42,401 nucleotides of DNA from Flavobacteriales bacterium (GTDB lineage Bacteria; Bacteroidota; Bacteroidia; Flavobacteriales; TMED113), in the NCBI GenBank assembly GCA_002701365.1, contig NZUK01000023.1, forward strand, positions 1-42,401. Direction: 5' to 3'. The translations under genes and the position numbers were made by a program. Shown here one piece after another: positions 11,301-20,769 of this stretch (the first letter of the stretch is position 1; each line of letters starts with the position of its first letter). Below the pieces are notes generated by a model that saw only the letters and a program-made list of their open reading frames with translations, searched no databases and was not told where the DNA came from.

Positions 11301-12659
11301 AAAAAGTGTGATATAGTTATTGGAAGAACAGGAGAATGCAAAGTTCTAGACCTAGAAACAGGTTCTATTCTATTTTCAACGAATATACCATATGGTTCTA
11401 TCTTAAAAACAAAGGAAGATGCTACTATCAATAAAGGTGATGTGATTTGTGAATGGGATCCTTATAATGCAGTTATTATATCAGAGATCAATGGTAAGGT
11501 TTCGTTTGAAGATTTTGAACAAGGTATAACTTATCGTATCGAGATTGACGAACAGACTGGTTTTAAAGAAAAGGTTATCATCGAAACAAAAGACAAGAAA
11601 AAAATACCTGTTTTAAAGATTGGAAAAGGCAAGAATATTAAAACTTACAATTTACCAGTGGGTGCTCACATTACTGTTGATGAAGGTCAATCTTTAAAAA
11701 TGGGTAGTATTCTTGCAAAAATTCCAAGAACTACTGCAAAAGCAGGTGATATTACCGGAGGACTTCCAAGAATTACAGAATTATTTGAAGCTAGAAATCC
11801 ATCAAATACAGCTATTGTTACAGAGATTGATGGAATAGTTTCTTATGGAAAAATAAAAAGAGGAAATCGAGAAGTTATTATAACATCTAGACTGGGTGAT
11901 GTCAAAAAGTATTTAGTTCCACTTTCTAAACAAATATTAGTTCAAGAAAATGATTTTGTTAAGTCTGGTATGCCATTGTCAGATGGTGCAATTTCACCAG
12001 CTGATTACTTATCGATTCAAGGTTCCAATAAAGTTCAAGAGTACTTGGTTTATGAACTTCAAGAAGTTTATCGACTTCAAGGCGTAAAAATTAATGATAA
12101 ACATTTTGAGGTTATTGTACGTCAAATGATGAGAAAAGTTAAAGTCTTGGATCCCGGTGACACAAAGTTTTTAGAAGGAGATTTAGTACATAAACAAGAT
12201 TTTAAGCAAGAAAATGACAGGCTATATCATTTAAAAATTGTAGAAGAATCAGGTGATTCTGAAAGTGAAGAGTTTACAGTTGGGTCAGAAATAACTGCTC
12301 GTGAATTAAGAGAAGAAAACTCTCTTCTATCAGAAAAGAATAAAAAGCCAGTTGTTGCACGTGATGCAATTACTGCAGTTTCTAAAGCAGTTTTACAAGG
12401 AATTACTAGAGCTTCATTACAAACAAAAAGCTTTATGTCTGCAGCTTCATTCCAAGAAACTACAAAAGTACTGAATAATGCAGCTATAAGAGGAACTGTT
12501 GACAACTTGTTAGGGTTAAAGGAAAATGTTATTATTGGACATCAAATTCCTGCAGGTACTGGTGTGAAATTTAAGGATATTGTTGTTGGATCTAAAATTC
12601 AATTAGAAGAAATGCAGAAAGAGAGTGTAGATGCTAATACTGATAACATTGAAGATTAA
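8355..12659 (+). CDS. rpoC: DNA-directed RNA polymerase beta' subunit
   Basis: RpoC is the largest polymerase subunit and carries the catalytic magnesium site NADFDGD at residues 476-482. The N-terminal zinc ribbon uses C67, C69, C82 and C85 ([19 protein letters not shown]). The second zinc site is formed by the Cys of SHDCGTLRG and the later [14 protein letters not shown] segment. The trigger loop and bridge helix region includes [16 protein letters not shown]. At 1434 aa it has the usual Bacteroidota length. It is cotranscribed with rpoB (26 nt upstream) and a DUF3467 gene (14 nt downstream). Confidence 0.97.
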   Translation: MNYLKKKKKNNADFSKLIISVASPESMLEESYGEVIKPETINYRTFKPERDGLFCERIFGPVKDYECHCGKYKRIRYKGIVCDRCSVEVTEKKVRRERIGHIKLVVPVAHIWYFRNLPNKIGYLLGLPTKKLDMIIYYERYVVIQPGAGLNEEGEPVKHMDFLTEDEYFSVLERLPKENMYLDNSDPNKFIAKMGAEALIDLLAQINLIELSKELRRKAHSETSVQRKNEALKRLNVVEAFREANDVIENKPEWMILQVIPVIPPELRPLVPLDGGRFATSDLNDLYRRVIIRNNRLKRLIEIKAPAVILRNEKRMLQESVDSLLDNTRKASAIKSESNRPLKSLSDNLKGKQGRFRQNLLGKRVDYSARSVIVVGPELEMHECGIPKDMAAELFKPFVARKLIERGIVKTVKSAKKIIDAREPVVWDILENVIKGHPVLLNRAPTLHRLGIQSFQPKLIEGKAIRLHPLSCTAFNADFDGDQMAVHVPLGSAAILEAQLLMLGSHNILNPANGAPITVPSQDMVLGLYYMTKSRRSTKEQPVKGEGLVFYSAEEVCIAYNEKKADLHAIIKVRLPDDKENPISFSIVETTVGRVLFNEVVPDQIKYFDEVCTKKNLRDFIAKILEKTNAPTAAKFLDSIKKLGYKNAFDGGLSFSLGDVLVPDNKDAMVSEAIGNVDQITESYNMGLITNNERYNQVIDVWTNTNSKLTEKAMSDLENDNQGFNSIYMMLDSGARGSKEQIRQLSGMRGLMAKPQKSTSGGGAIIENPILSNFKEGLSILEYFISTHGARKGLADTALKTADAGYLTRRLVDVAQDVIIKSHDCGTLRGVSLSAVKKQDEVVESLASRIEGRTSLHDIVIDKEKLISAGQEITDLIAKNIEDKDIDSVMVRSVLTCELTAGVCAACYGRSLATNKPVQIGEAVGVIAAQSIGEPGTQLTLRTFHIGGVASGSAQESELVSKFVGKIKFEELRTIEGKDNDNKKCDIVIGRTGECKVLDLETGSILFSTNIPYGSILKTKEDATINKGDVICEWDPYNAVIISEINGKVSFEDFEQGITYRIEIDEQTGFKEKVIIETKDKKKIPVLKIGKGKNIKTYNLPVGAHITVDEGQSLKMGSILAKIPRTTAKAGDITGGLPRITELFEARNPSNTAIVTEIDGIVSYGKIKRGNREVIITSRLGDVKKYLVPLSKQILVQENDFVKSGMPLSDGAISPADYLSIQGSNKVQEYLVYELQEVYRLQGVKINDKHFEVIVRQMMRKVKVLDPGDTKFLEGDLVHKQDFKQENDRLYHLKIVEESGDSESEEFTVGSEITARELREENSLLSEKNKKPVVARDAITAVSKAVLQGITRASLQTKSFMSAASFQETTKVLNNAAIRGTVDNLLGLKENVIIGHQIPAGTGVKFKDIVVGSKIQLEEMQKESVDANTDNIED

Positions 12660-12673
12660 TTTAAATTTTTATT

Positions 12674-12994
12674 ATGTCAAGTAAGAAAGAAAGCCTTAGC
12701 CAAAAGAAAATAAATATTGAAGTAAAAGAGGATGTTGCTAGCGGCGTATATTCAAATTTAGTTATCGTTAATCATTCGCCAACAGAGTTTGTTTGCGATT
12801 TTGTTACTATGATGCCAGGATTTTCTAAAGCTAAAGTTGTGTCGCGAATTATTTTGTCACCCCAACATGCAAAAAAGCTCATGAATGTATTAGCTCAAAA
12901 TGTTGGGAGTTTTGAAAAGCAAAATGGTGCAATTAAGATGGTGGACGTCCCTAAGATACCTATGGATTTTGGTGGTCCTAAAGCCCAAGCTTAG
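12674..12994 (+). CDS. DUF3467 domain protein
   Basis: This 106-aa protein matches, from memory, the DUF3467 family found just after rpoC in many Bacteroidota. The core has the segments GVYSNLVIVNHSPTEFVCDF and MMPGFSKAKVVSRIILSPQH, with a predicted beta-rich first half and a helix (HAKKLMNVLAQNVGSFEK). The C-terminus is Pro/Gly-rich. There is no signal peptide, membrane helix or catalytic motif. Its function is unknown; the constant link to rpoBC suggests, but does not show, a role tied to transcription or translation. Its TAG stop is immediately followed by the complement of the next gene's stop, so there is no space for a terminator. Confidence 0.85.
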   Translation: MSSKKESLSQKKINIEVKEDVASGVYSNLVIVNHSPTEFVCDFVTMMPGFSKAKVVSRIILSPQHAKKLMNVLAQNVGSFEKQNGAIKMVDVPKIPMDFGGPKAQA

Positions 12995-13972
12995 TTAAAT
13001 AAAACCTTTTTCTTTCATCCAATTGTCGTTATATATTTTTCCTATATACCGACTCCCGTGGTCTGGCAATATGATTACCACTATATCTTTTTCATTAAGT
13101 TGTTTTTTTAATTGAATAAGTCCAGCTAATGCAGCTCCACAGGAGTTTCCAGCTAAAATCCCCTCTTGTTTAGCTAAATTTCTTGTCATGATTGCTGCAT
13201 CTTTATCAGTGACTTTTTCAAAGTGGTTAATTAAATTAAAGTCTACATTTTTTGGAATAATGTCTTCTCCAATTCCCTCTGTAGTGTATGAATATATTTC
13301 GCTTTCATCAAATATCCCAGTTTCATGATACTTTTTATATACTGATCCGTATGTATCAATTCCCCATATTTTGATGTTTTTATTTTTTTCTTTTAAAAAC
13401 TGAGCACAGCCTGTTATTGTTCCCCCTGTTCCTACTCCAGCTACTAGATGAGTAATTTTACCATTTGTTTGCTCCCATATTTCAGGTCCAGTTGTTTGAT
13501 AATGTGTTTTTCTATTTGATAGATTGTCATATTGATTTACATAAAAACTGTTTACTATTTTTTTTTCTAAATTTCGTGCTACAGAATAGTAAGATTTTGG
13601 ATCATCTGCAGAGACATTTGTAGGTGTAATTATTACTTCTACGCCAATTGCTTTTAAAATATCAATTTTTTCAGCAGACATTTTATCTGGCATTGTGACA
13701 ATCATTTTATATCCTTTTTTTATTGCTCCCAATGCAAGTCCCATTCCAGTATTACCTGATGTTGATTCAATAATGGTACCCCCATTTTTTAACAAGCCGT
13801 TTTTTTCGGCATTTTCAATCATTTTAATACCGATTCTATCTTTAATAGAATGTCCTGGGTTAAAAGATTCTAATTTTGCTAGCACTAAACAAGGTAATTC
13901 TTGGACAGTTTTATTTAATTTAACTAGTGGTGTTTTTCCAATTAAATCTGTTATATGTTCGGCGTATTTCAT
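12995..13972 (-). CDS. PLP-dependent cystathionine beta-synthase / cysteine synthase family enzyme
   Basis: This fold-type II PLP enzyme makes cysteine or cystathionine from an activated serine. The Schiff-base lysine is K44 in NPGHSIKDRI. The substrate loop STSGNTGMGLA and the PLP-phosphate loop GVGTGGTITG are present. EGIGEDIIPKN and the C-terminal GKIYNDNWMKEKGF resemble cystathionine beta-synthase catalytic domains more than classical CysK, but the regulatory CBS pair and heme domain are absent (325 aa). Its ATG directly abuts the stop of the upstream permease gene, so the two are translationally coupled. CysK/CysM activity remains possible; the exact substrate cannot be read from sequence. 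Confidence 0.85.
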   Translation of the reverse strand: MKYAEHITDLIGKTPLVKLNKTVQELPCLVLAKLESFNPGHSIKDRIGIKMIENAEKNGLLKNGGTIIESTSGNTGMGLALGAIKKGYKMIVTMPDKMSAEKIDILKAIGVEVIITPTNVSADDPKSYYSVARNLEKKIVNSFYVNQYDNLSNRKTHYQTTGPEIWEQTNGKITHLVAGVGTGGTITGCAQFLKEKNKNIKIWGIDTYGSVYKKYHETGIFDESEIYSYTTEGIGEDIIPKNVDFNLINHFEKVTDKDAAIMTRNLAKQEGILAGNSCGAALAGLIQLKKQLNEKDIVVIILPDHGSRYIGKIYNDNWMKEKGFI

Positions 13973-15175
13973 TTAATTTATTTTTAAAATATTAGATGGA
14001 GATAGTTTTTGTATTATATAGTATGGTAAGATCATTCCGAGTTGGGTGATTATTATGATAAGTATATTAATAATTATAATTAGGTTATAATCTAAATATA
14101 TAGGTAGGTAATTTACAAAATATGATGCTGAATCCATTTGAATAATTTGTGTTTTTTGTTGGATTATACATATTCCAATACCAATTATGTTACCAATTAA
14201 AACACTATTAATGGATATTTTGAAACTATTATATAGAAAGATTTTTAATATTTTATAATTTGATGCTCCATAAGATTTAAGTATGCCAATCATTTTGAAC
14301 CTTTCAATAACAAGAATTAACAATGCATTAGACATATTTATTATACATATAATAGACATTATAATTAAGATAAATGATATGTTTTTGTCAAATAGTTTTA
14401 TCCAGTTAAAAATGCCAGGAAATTGGCTATCAATTGATTTAGCTACTAAATCATATGGTAATATTGAGTTGATTTTTTGAGTTGTTGTAATAGTGTTGCT
14501 ATTTTTTTTGAGGGTAATTTCGTAGCTCGTAACTTTATCATTATCCCATCTATTTATTTTTTGAATTGCTTCTTTTTTAGTGAACACATAAAACTGATCA
14601 AGCATTTCATTTGCCATTTTATATGTTCCTGTAATTATGAATTTTCTTTTCTGAATATTATTATTCTTTGATAAGAAGTATAAAATACATTTGTCTCCAA
14701 CTTTAAGGTTTAATTTATTTGCGTGTTCAGTAGAAATTATTAGTTCATTGGGGTTGTTGTCGAAGAATGTCCCAGTAACAATAGATTCTTTGATATGTTT
14801 CTGTTTATAAGATAAATCTATTCCTTTCAGTATTATACCCTCAATATTATTTTCATTGCTAATTATTGCAGATTTGGTCACAATTGGATGTATGGATTGA
14901 ACATCATTGATAGTATTTAATATATCTAAATCTAGGTGGATGAATTCAGTTTCATTATTATTATAAAGACCTGTTATTTTAATATGAGATTCTATATTAA
15001 TAGCATTGTTTTTAATTGCTTGCTTTAACCCGTTACCTGAACTAGTTGCAATAATCATAATTATGATACTAATTGCAATAGCTAATGTACAGATAGTATT
15101 AATTGGTCCTGAATAATAATTCTTATTCAAATTAGACTTTGATAATCGCTTAGCAATAAATAATTCAAAAATCAA
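13973..15175 (-). CDS. FtsX-like ABC transporter permease (LolC/LolE type)
   Basis: The 400-aa protein has the LolC/E-type layout. One N-terminal transmembrane helix (about residues 24-46) is followed by a large periplasmic domain of some 200 residues and three C-terminal helices (about 264-290, 312-335 and 362-388). Flavobacterial relatives are annotated as lipoprotein-releasing permeases that work with a LolD-type ATPase. No ATPase gene is adjacent here. Translation must start at TTG 15175, because a stop codon lies two codons upstream and the next in-frame Met is inside the first helix. A TATATTTG box sits about 27 nt upstream. It forms a two-gene operon with the PLP enzyme. Confidence 0.85.
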   Translation of the reverse strand: MIFELFIAKRLSKSNLNKNYYSGPINTICTLAIAISIIIMIIATSSGNGLKQAIKNNAINIESHIKITGLYNNNETEFIHLDLDILNTINDVQSIHPIVTKSAIISNENNIEGIILKGIDLSYKQKHIKESIVTGTFFDNNPNELIISTEHANKLNLKVGDKCILYFLSKNNNIQKRKFIITGTYKMANEMLDQFYVFTKKEAIQKINRWDNDKVTSYEITLKKNSNTITTTQKINSILPYDLVAKSIDSQFPGIFNWIKLFDKNISFILIIMSIICIINMSNALLILVIERFKMIGILKSYGASNYKILKIFLYNSFKISINSVLIGNIIGIGICIIQQKTQIIQMDSASYFVNYLPIYLDYNLIIIINILIIIITQLGMILPYYIIQKLSPSNILKIN

Positions 15176-15201
15176 TTTTTAATATATAAAATTGTTAAAT
15201 T

Positions 15202-15209
15202 CAAATATA
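15202..15209 (-). promoter_or_regulatory. Candidate -7 promoter box for the permease-CBS operon
   Basis: The minus strand reads TATATTTG here, an exact match to the Bacteroidota -7 consensus TAnnTTTG. It would give a leader of roughly 20 nt before the TTG start of the permease gene. No TTTG-like -33 element is visible 19-21 nt upstream, so support is moderate. The box touches the first base of the divergent namZ-like gene's ATG. Confidence 0.4.
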
Positions 15210-16366
15210 TGAAATTAGATAAATTCATTATCATTCTTCTTCTAATAACTTGTTTGCCTACTAATTTAATTTGTCAAAAAATAGGTATAGAATGTTTGTT
15301 GGAGTATTTGCCAATTATAAAAAATAAAAATATTGGATTGGTTGTGAATCATTCTTCAAAAATTAATAATACTCATTTAATTGACACTTTATTGTCATTA
15401 GACATTAATATTGAAATTATTTTTTCCCCTGAACATGGCTTTTTAGGTACATTTAATGCGGGTGAACATTTTGATGATTCATTGTATAATAATACTATTC
15501 CTATAAGATCTTTATATACAAAAAAAGAACTTAGTGATAGTGATGTTGAAAATATTGATATAATAGTATTTGATTTACAAGATGTAGGGGTTAGGTTTTA
15601 TACTTATATATCGACTTTGCATTATGTTATGGAGGGAGCTGCTCGAAATAATATTAAGTTAGTTGTGTTAGATAGAACAAATCCTCATGTGCATTATGTT
15701 GATGGACCTGTTCTAGACTTGACATATCAATCCTTTGTTGGTATGCATCCTGTCCCTATTGTTTATGGCATGACTATCGGTGAATATGCTTTAATGATTA
15801 ATGGTGAAGGTTGGTTAGAAAATGATCTGTATTGCGATTTATATGTTGTGAAGAATAAGTTTTATTCACGTCAAAGTATTGTTCCAATTAATATAGCTCC
15901 ATCCCCTAATTTGCCTTCAATGAAATCTATTTTTTATTATCCTTCTTTATGTCTATTTGAGGGAACATTAATTAGTGTGGGAAGAGGAACAGATATGCCT
16001 TTTCAGATTTATGGTGCACCTTTCTTAAAAGGTTCTTATTCTTTTAAGCCAGAACCTAATTTTGGATCTAATTCGCCTAAATACAATAATCAATTATGTC
16101 AGGGTTTTAAAATGGTAGATGTGTCTAATCAAGCACATTTAAATACCAATAAGATTGATTTAACGTATTTGATTGATTCATACAATTCAACCCCAATAGA
16201 AATAAAATTAGATTTTTTTAATAAATTTTTTGATAGATTGTCAGGAGGACCTGGGCTAAGGGAGTCAATTGTTCAAAATGTGTCAGAAAATGAAATCAGA
16301 AGAGGTTGGCAGTCTGATATTGATAAATTTTTATTAATTAGATCAAGTTATTTGTTGTATGATTAA
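15209..16366 (+). CDS. DUF1343 family exo-beta-N-acetylmuramidase (NamZ-like, GH171)
   Basis: This secreted protein of 385 aa has an N-terminal signal peptide (hydrophobic residues 5-21, with cleavage likely near C22-Q23). The DUF1343 signature is clear: GLVVNHSSK (43-51), FSPEHGFLG (72-80) with the conserved EHG, DLQDVGVRFYTYISTLHYVM, and GMTIGEYALMINGEGWL. Characterised NamZ enzymes remove terminal MurNAc from peptidoglycan fragments, feeding cell-wall recycling in the periplasm. The frame starts 33 nt from the divergent permease gene. Its stop overlaps the convergent aminotransferase stop by 4 nt. Family assignment is firm; activity is inferred. Confidence 0.88.
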   Translation: MKLDKFIIILLLITCLPTNLICQKIGIECLLEYLPIIKNKNIGLVVNHSSKINNTHLIDTLLSLDINIEIIFSPEHGFLGTFNAGEHFDDSLYNNTIPIRSLYTKKELSDSDVENIDIIVFDLQDVGVRFYTYISTLHYVMEGAARNNIKLVVLDRTNPHVHYVDGPVLDLTYQSFVGMHPVPIVYGMTIGEYALMINGEGWLENDLYCDLYVVKNKFYSRQSIVPINIAPSPNLPSMKSIFYYPSLCLFEGTLISVGRGTDMPFQIYGAPFLKGSYSFKPEPNFGSNSPKYNNQLCQGFKMVDVSNQAHLNTNKIDLTYLIDSYNSTPIEIKLDFFNKFFDRLSGGPGLRESIVQNVSENEIRRGWQSDIDKFLLIRSSYLLYD

Positions 16367-17553
16367 TCTTTATATACTTCCAATCCTTTTTTAATAATTT
16401 TTGCTGCTAATTTGAGCTTTTCTGTTTTTAAAACATATGCAATTCGAACTTGATTTTTAATTATGTTCTTTGTACTATAAAATCCATTGGCTGGGGCTAG
16501 CATAACTGTAGTGTTTTGAAATTGAAATTTTTCAAGAAGCCATTGGCAAAACCTTTCAGCATCTTTGATGGGTAGTTCAGCTATACAATAGAAAGCCCCT
16601 TTAGGCATGGGACATTTAATGCCAGGAATTTGATTTAATTCTGCAACAAGTGTTTTTCTTCGGTGGTCATATTCTTTAATTGTTTTTTTGAAGTACTCTT
16701 TAGATGTATTAAGAGCTTCAATTGCTGCTAATTGTCCAAATGTAGGCGGACTTAGTCTAGCCTGAGAAAATTTTAGTGCTGTTTGAATAATTTCATTATT
16801 TTTTGAAACAATTGCTCCAATTCTTGCTCCACACATGCTATATCTTTTGGAAACAGAATCTATGACAATACTATTTGCTTCAATATTTTGTAACGATAGT
16901 ATTGATGTATGTTGCTCCCTGTCGTAAACAAATTCTCTATATACTTCATCAGCAATTAGGTAGAGGTTGTGTTTTTTTACAACATTAGATAATTCAATTA
17001 ATTCTTTTTTTGAATATAACGCGCCAGTTGGGTTGCCTGGGTTACATATTAATATCGCCTTTGTTTTTTTTGTTATTTTTTTCTCAAATTGTTGTGTGGT
17101 TGGTAGCTGAAATTTTTTATCGATTGAACATTGAATGGCATTAATACTAACATTTGCAGCATTTGAAAATCCATTGTAATTTGCATAATATGGGTCAGGT
17201 ATAATAATTTCATCACCTGGGTCGCAAATACAATTTAAAGTAGTATTTAGTGCCTCTGAACCACCGGTAGTGATAAGTATATTACTAGAGTCAATTGTTG
17301 CGTTTAAATTGTTATAGTAATCGGCTAGTTTTATTCTATATTCCTTAATTCCTGCTGAATGACTATATTGAATTTCTTTAATATTAAAGTTGTTGATTTT
17401 CTCAATAACATTTTTAGGTGGTAATATATCTGGTTGACCAATATTTAAATGCAATACTTTAATTCCCTTTTTTTTTGCTTCTTCAGAGAAGGGCACAAGT
17501 TTTCTAATCGGAGATTCAGGCATGGTTGCCCCTCTTAATGATATTTTTGGCAT
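16363..17553 (-). CDS. Class I/II PLP-dependent aminotransferase (aspartate aminotransferase family)
   Basis: The 396-aa protein has the family motifs HLNIGQPD (35-42), TTGGSEALN (95-103), CNPGNPTGALY (170-180) and DEVYREFVY (202-210). The PLP lysine is K236 in DSVSKRYSMCGARIG. The C-terminal substrate arginine lies in NQVRIAYV. The N-terminus, PKISLRGATMPESPIRKLVP, is typical of the common Flavobacteriales aminotransferase annotated as aspartate or aromatic aminotransferase. The substrate cannot be fixed from sequence. It lies 8 nt downstream of the DUF1573 gene on the same strand and meets namZ tail to tail with a 4-nt overlap. Confidence 0.88.
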   Translation of the reverse strand: MPKISLRGATMPESPIRKLVPFSEEAKKKGIKVLHLNIGQPDILPPKNVIEKINNFNIKEIQYSHSAGIKEYRIKLADYYNNLNATIDSSNILITTGGSEALNTTLNCICDPGDEIIIPDPYYANYNGFSNAANVSINAIQCSIDKKFQLPTTQQFEKKITKKTKAILICNPGNPTGALYSKKELIELSNVVKKHNLYLIADEVYREFVYDREQHTSILSLQNIEANSIVIDSVSKRYSMCGARIGAIVSKNNEIIQTALKFSQARLSPPTFGQLAAIEALNTSKEYFKKTIKEYDHRRKTLVAELNQIPGIKCPMPKGAFYCIAELPIKDAERFCQWLLEKFQFQNTTVMLAPANGFYSTKNIIKNQVRIAYVLKTEKLKLAAKIIKKGLEVYKD

Positions 17554-17561
17554 ATGTTTAA

Positions 17562-18023
17562 TTAATTAACTTTTGGAGCTAATTGAGATTGTTTTTTGAT
17601 TGGAGCGCCTGTGTTTTTTTCAGCCGCGATTATTTTTCCTTTAACTTTTAAAATTTTTGTAGTAATTTTTGCATTTGAGTTGATAGTAATGCTTTTATTA
17701 AATGAGCCCACTCTTTTTTCATCATAGTTCACCTTTATGACAGCGGATTCTCCTGGTAGAATTGGTTCTTTTGGGCACTCAGGAACTGTACAGCCACAAC
17801 TTCCTTTGCATTTTGAAATTATTAAAGGCTCTTTTCCAGTGTTTGTGAATTTAAATTCACATTTTGAACTCGGATCATCATATTGCATAAATTCTCCTAA
17901 ATCTATGACTTCTTGTTCGAATTTCATCTCTGCACCATTGTGGTTTATGACAATATTTTCTTGAGTAAATACTGCATTTGATGTTATAAAAAAGATGATA
18001 ATAGTTAAAAATAAATTCTTCAT
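17562..18023 (-). CDS. DUF1573 domain secreted protein
   Basis: The product starts at the ATG 18023 with a clear signal peptide (MKNLFLTIIIFFITSNAVFTQ up to Q20-21) and is 153 aa. The DUF1573 immunoglobulin-like domain shows DLGEFMQYDD, EFKFTNTGKEPLIISKCKGS, CGCTVPECPKEPILPGESA and a final KVKGKI strand. The frame is open further upstream, but a consensus promoter lies between 18052 and 18087, inside that extension, so the inner ATG is preferred. DUF1573 proteins are abundant exported proteins of Bacteroidota with no settled function. The aminotransferase follows after 8 nt. Confidence 0.88.
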   Translation of the reverse strand: MKNLFLTIIIFFITSNAVFTQENIVINHNGAEMKFEQEVIDLGEFMQYDDPSSKCEFKFTNTGKEPLIISKCKGSCGCTVPECPKEPILPGESAVIKVNYDEKRVGSFNKSITINSNAKITTKILKVKGKIIAAEKNTGAPIKKQSQLAPKVN

Positions 18024-18051
18024 ACGGATTTTTTTTTTTGAAAATGAGTAA

Positions 18052-18087
18052 CAAATGTAAATTTTTATGTTAAAAATCACAAATATA
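18052..18087 (-). promoter_or_regulatory. Bacteroidota-type promoter of the DUF1573-aminotransferase operon
   Basis: The minus strand reads TTTG (18083-18080), a 20-nt spacer, then TACATTTG (18059-18052). This is an exact fit to the TTTG-N19-21-TAnnTTTG promoter recognised by the Bacteroidota primary sigma factor. Transcription would start about 18045, giving a leader of some 20 nt before the ATG at 18023. The upstream TTTG is itself part of a second TATATTTG (18087-18080), which could act as an alternative -7 box. Confidence 0.65.
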
Positions 18088-18153
18088 AAATACACTATTT
18101 TTAGCATAGCTATATCTTATAAAATTTGTAAATTGTGACTTAAATTATTTATA

Positions 18154-20769
18154 ATGAGCTCGCAATACAATCCTGAAAATATTGAATCTAAATGGTATGA
18201 CTATTGGTTAGAACATAAGGTTTTTCGTTCAGAGCCAAATAAAAAAAAATCATACACAATTGTTATGCCCCCTCCCAATGTGACAGGAGTGTTGCATATG
18301 GGGCATATGTTAAATAATACGATCCAGGATGTGTTAGTTAGAAGAGCTCGTTTATTAGGCCTTAATGCATGTTGGGTCCCAGGAACTGATCATGCTTCTA
18401 TTGCTACTGAAGCAAAAGTGATTTCTAAACTTAAAGAGCAAAAAATTCAAAAGTCTGACCTGTCAAGACAAGAGTTTTTGAAGCATGCGTGGTTATGGAC
18501 TGATGAACATGGAGGTATTATTCTTAATCAACTTAAACGATTAGGGTCTTCTTGTGATTGGGAAAGAGTTAAGTTTACGATGGATAAAAGCATGTCCGAA
18601 TCAGTTGTTAGTGTGTTTGTTGATTTGTATAATCAGGGATTAATATATAAGGATGTAAAAATGATTAACTGGGATCCTCAAGCTCAAACTGCAGTTTCAG
18701 ATGAAGAAGTTATTCACAAAGAGCAAAGTTCTAAATTGTATTACATTGATTATCTAGTAGTTAATTCTAAAGAATCAATTACAGTTGCAACAACTAGGCC
18801 CGAGACTATTCTAGGTGATACAGCAATATGTGTTCACCCTCAAGATGAACGTTATTTAAAATTAGTTGGTCAAAAAGTTTTTGTTCCATTGATCAATAGA
18901 GAAATCCCTATTATTTCAGATACTTACATTGATCAGGAATTTGGTACAGGTGCTCTTAAAGTTACACCTGCTCATGATATTAATGATTATGAAATTGGTA
19001 AAAAAAATAATTTAGAGATTATTTCCGTTATTGATAAAAATGGATGTATGAATAATAGTGCCCAATTATATATTGGTGAGGATAGATTTTTAGTTAGGGA
19101 TAAGATTGTGTTAGATATTCAAAAAGTTGGCCAACTTAACAAGATTGAAATTATACAAAATAAAGTTGGTTTTTCTGAAAGGACAAATGCAGTTATAGAA
19201 CCACGATTGTCTCAGCAATGGTTTATGAAAATGAATAAATTAGCTAAGCCGGCTTTAAACAATGTATTAAATCAAAATATTAAATTCCATCCCTTAAAAT
19301 TCCAAAACGTATATAAACATTGGATGGACAATATTAGAGATTGGTGTTTGTCTCGTCAATTATGGTGGGGACACAGAATTCCCGCTTTTTATTACGATGA
19401 TGAAAATTATGTGGTTGCAAAAAATAAAGAAGAAGCATTAATCCTAGCTAAGGAGAAAATAGGCAATATTGAATTAGCGGATTTGAAACAAGATGATGAT
19501 GTTTTAGACACTTGGTTTTCTTCTTGGATATGGCCTATTAGTGTTTTTGATGGCATTCGTAATCCAGAGAACACGGATTTCCAGTATTATTACCCTACTA
19601 ATGACTTAGTTACAGGACATGATATTTTATTTTTTTGGGTTGCTCGTATGATTATGGCCGGATATACAACTGTTGATAATCTACCTTTTAAAAATGTCTA
19701 TTTCACTGGAATGGTTAGAGATAAAGAAAGAAAAAAAATGTCTAAATCACTAGGAAATTCTCCTGATCCTATAACTTTAATTGATAAGTATGGTGCTGAT
19801 GGAGTTAGATCTGGAATGTTGTTTTCGTCTCCTGCTGGAAATGACCTACTTTTTGATGAGAAATTATGTCAGCAAGGCAGAAATTTTGCTAATAAAATTT
19901 GGAATGCTTATAGATTAATTGAATCATGGAGTGTCTCAGGTAAATCTTTAAAAAATGTTAATGTGGATGTAATTTGTTGGTTTGAAAATAAATTACAGCA
20001 AGATGTTTTGAAGATAAATAAATTATTTAATGAATTTAAAATTTCTGAGAGTTTAATGGTGATTTACAAGTTGATTTGGCATGATTTCTGTAGTTCTTAT
20101 CTTGAAATCATTAAGCCATTTGATAAAAATATTGACGCTGAAACACACTCAAAAACAATCTATTTTTTAGAAAGTCTGCTCATTTTATTACATCCTTTTA
20201 TGCCCTTTATTTCTGAGGAAATATGGCAGCAGTTATCTTCTAGAAAAGATGGTCAAACTATCTCTTATTGTGCATGGCCAACATTTAATAATACAAAGGT
20301 TGATACTGAAGTTTTAAATCGCTTTCAAGACCTTTTTAAGTTAATTGCTGCGATTCGCAAGATTCGAAAAGATAAAAATATTGCTTTTAAAGAAAAGATT
20401 GATTTGTTATGTGAGAATAAGTCATTTATCTCTTTTGAAAGTATATTGCAAAAGACTTGTAATATAGATAAGATTGATGTTTACATTGGTCAGGATAATT
20501 CATTATTCCCATTTCTTGTAAATAAAAATCGGTTTTTTATTCCATTAGTATTTCATGTTGATCCTGAAAAAGAAATTAATCGTATTAATAAAGAAATTAA
20601 TTATTTGAAGGGATTTTTAGAATCAATTGAGCACAAGTTATCTAACACTAATTTTATAATGAATGCGCCACAAAATGTTATTGAAGTTGAAAAGCAAAAA
20701 CAAAATGATACAATCATTAAAATAGAATCTTTAATTAAAGAACTAAAAACATTCAATGAGTCAAGATAA
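18154..20769 (+). CDS. valS: Valyl-tRNA synthetase
   Basis: ValRS charges tRNA-Val with valine and edits threonine. This class Ia enzyme is 871 aa. The HIGH signature is HMGH (48-51) and the KMSKS loop is at 528-532. The CP1 editing domain lies between them ([32 protein letters not shown]). The anticodon-binding domain ([14 protein letters not shown]) and the C-terminal coiled-coil arm ([19 protein letters not shown]) complete it. The start ATG follows a 130-nt divergent region with only an imperfect -7 box (AAAATTTG, 18121-18128). The last 14 nt overlap the start of icmF, so the two are probably translated as a coupled pair. Confidence 0.96.
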   Translation: MSSQYNPENIESKWYDYWLEHKVFRSEPNKKKSYTIVMPPPNVTGVLHMGHMLNNTIQDVLVRRARLLGLNACWVPGTDHASIATEAKVISKLKEQKIQKSDLSRQEFLKHAWLWTDEHGGIILNQLKRLGSSCDWERVKFTMDKSMSESVVSVFVDLYNQGLIYKDVKMINWDPQAQTAVSDEEVIHKEQSSKLYYIDYLVVNSKESITVATTRPETILGDTAICVHPQDERYLKLVGQKVFVPLINREIPIISDTYIDQEFGTGALKVTPAHDINDYEIGKKNNLEIISVIDKNGCMNNSAQLYIGEDRFLVRDKIVLDIQKVGQLNKIEIIQNKVGFSERTNAVIEPRLSQQWFMKMNKLAKPALNNVLNQNIKFHPLKFQNVYKHWMDNIRDWCLSRQLWWGHRIPAFYYDDENYVVAKNKEEALILAKEKIGNIELADLKQDDDVLDTWFSSWIWPISVFDGIRNPENTDFQYYYPTNDLVTGHDILFFWVARMIMAGYTTVDNLPFKNVYFTGMVRDKERKKMSKSLGNSPDPITLIDKYGADGVRSGMLFSSPAGNDLLFDEKLCQQGRNFANKIWNAYRLIESWSVSGKSLKNVNVDVICWFENKLQQDVLKINKLFNEFKISESLMVIYKLIWHDFCSSYLEIIKPFDKNIDAETHSKTIYFLESLLILLHPFMPFISEEIWQQLSSRKDGQTISYCAWPTFNNTKVDTEVLNRFQDLFKLIAAIRKIRKDKNIAFKEKIDLLCENKSFISFESILQKTCNIDKIDVYIGQDNSLFPFLVNKNRFFIPLVFHVDPEKEINRINKEINYLKGFLESIEHKLSNTNFIMNAPQNVIEVEKQKQNDTIIKIESLIKELKTFNESR

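Noticed and set aside
15209-15277. NamZ-like protein as a lipoprotein with Cys22
   Set aside because: The residues before Cys (N-L-I) do not form a lipobox; ordinary signal-peptidase I export fits better.
18024-18107. Longer DUF1573 protein starting at 18107
   Set aside because: The extension covers a consensus promoter and would place a second hydrophobic stretch before a good signal peptide at M29; the inner ATG is better.
18121-18128. valS promoter box AAAATTTG
   Set aside because: It lacks the TA of the -7 consensus and has no TTTG at the right distance; kept only as a remark.
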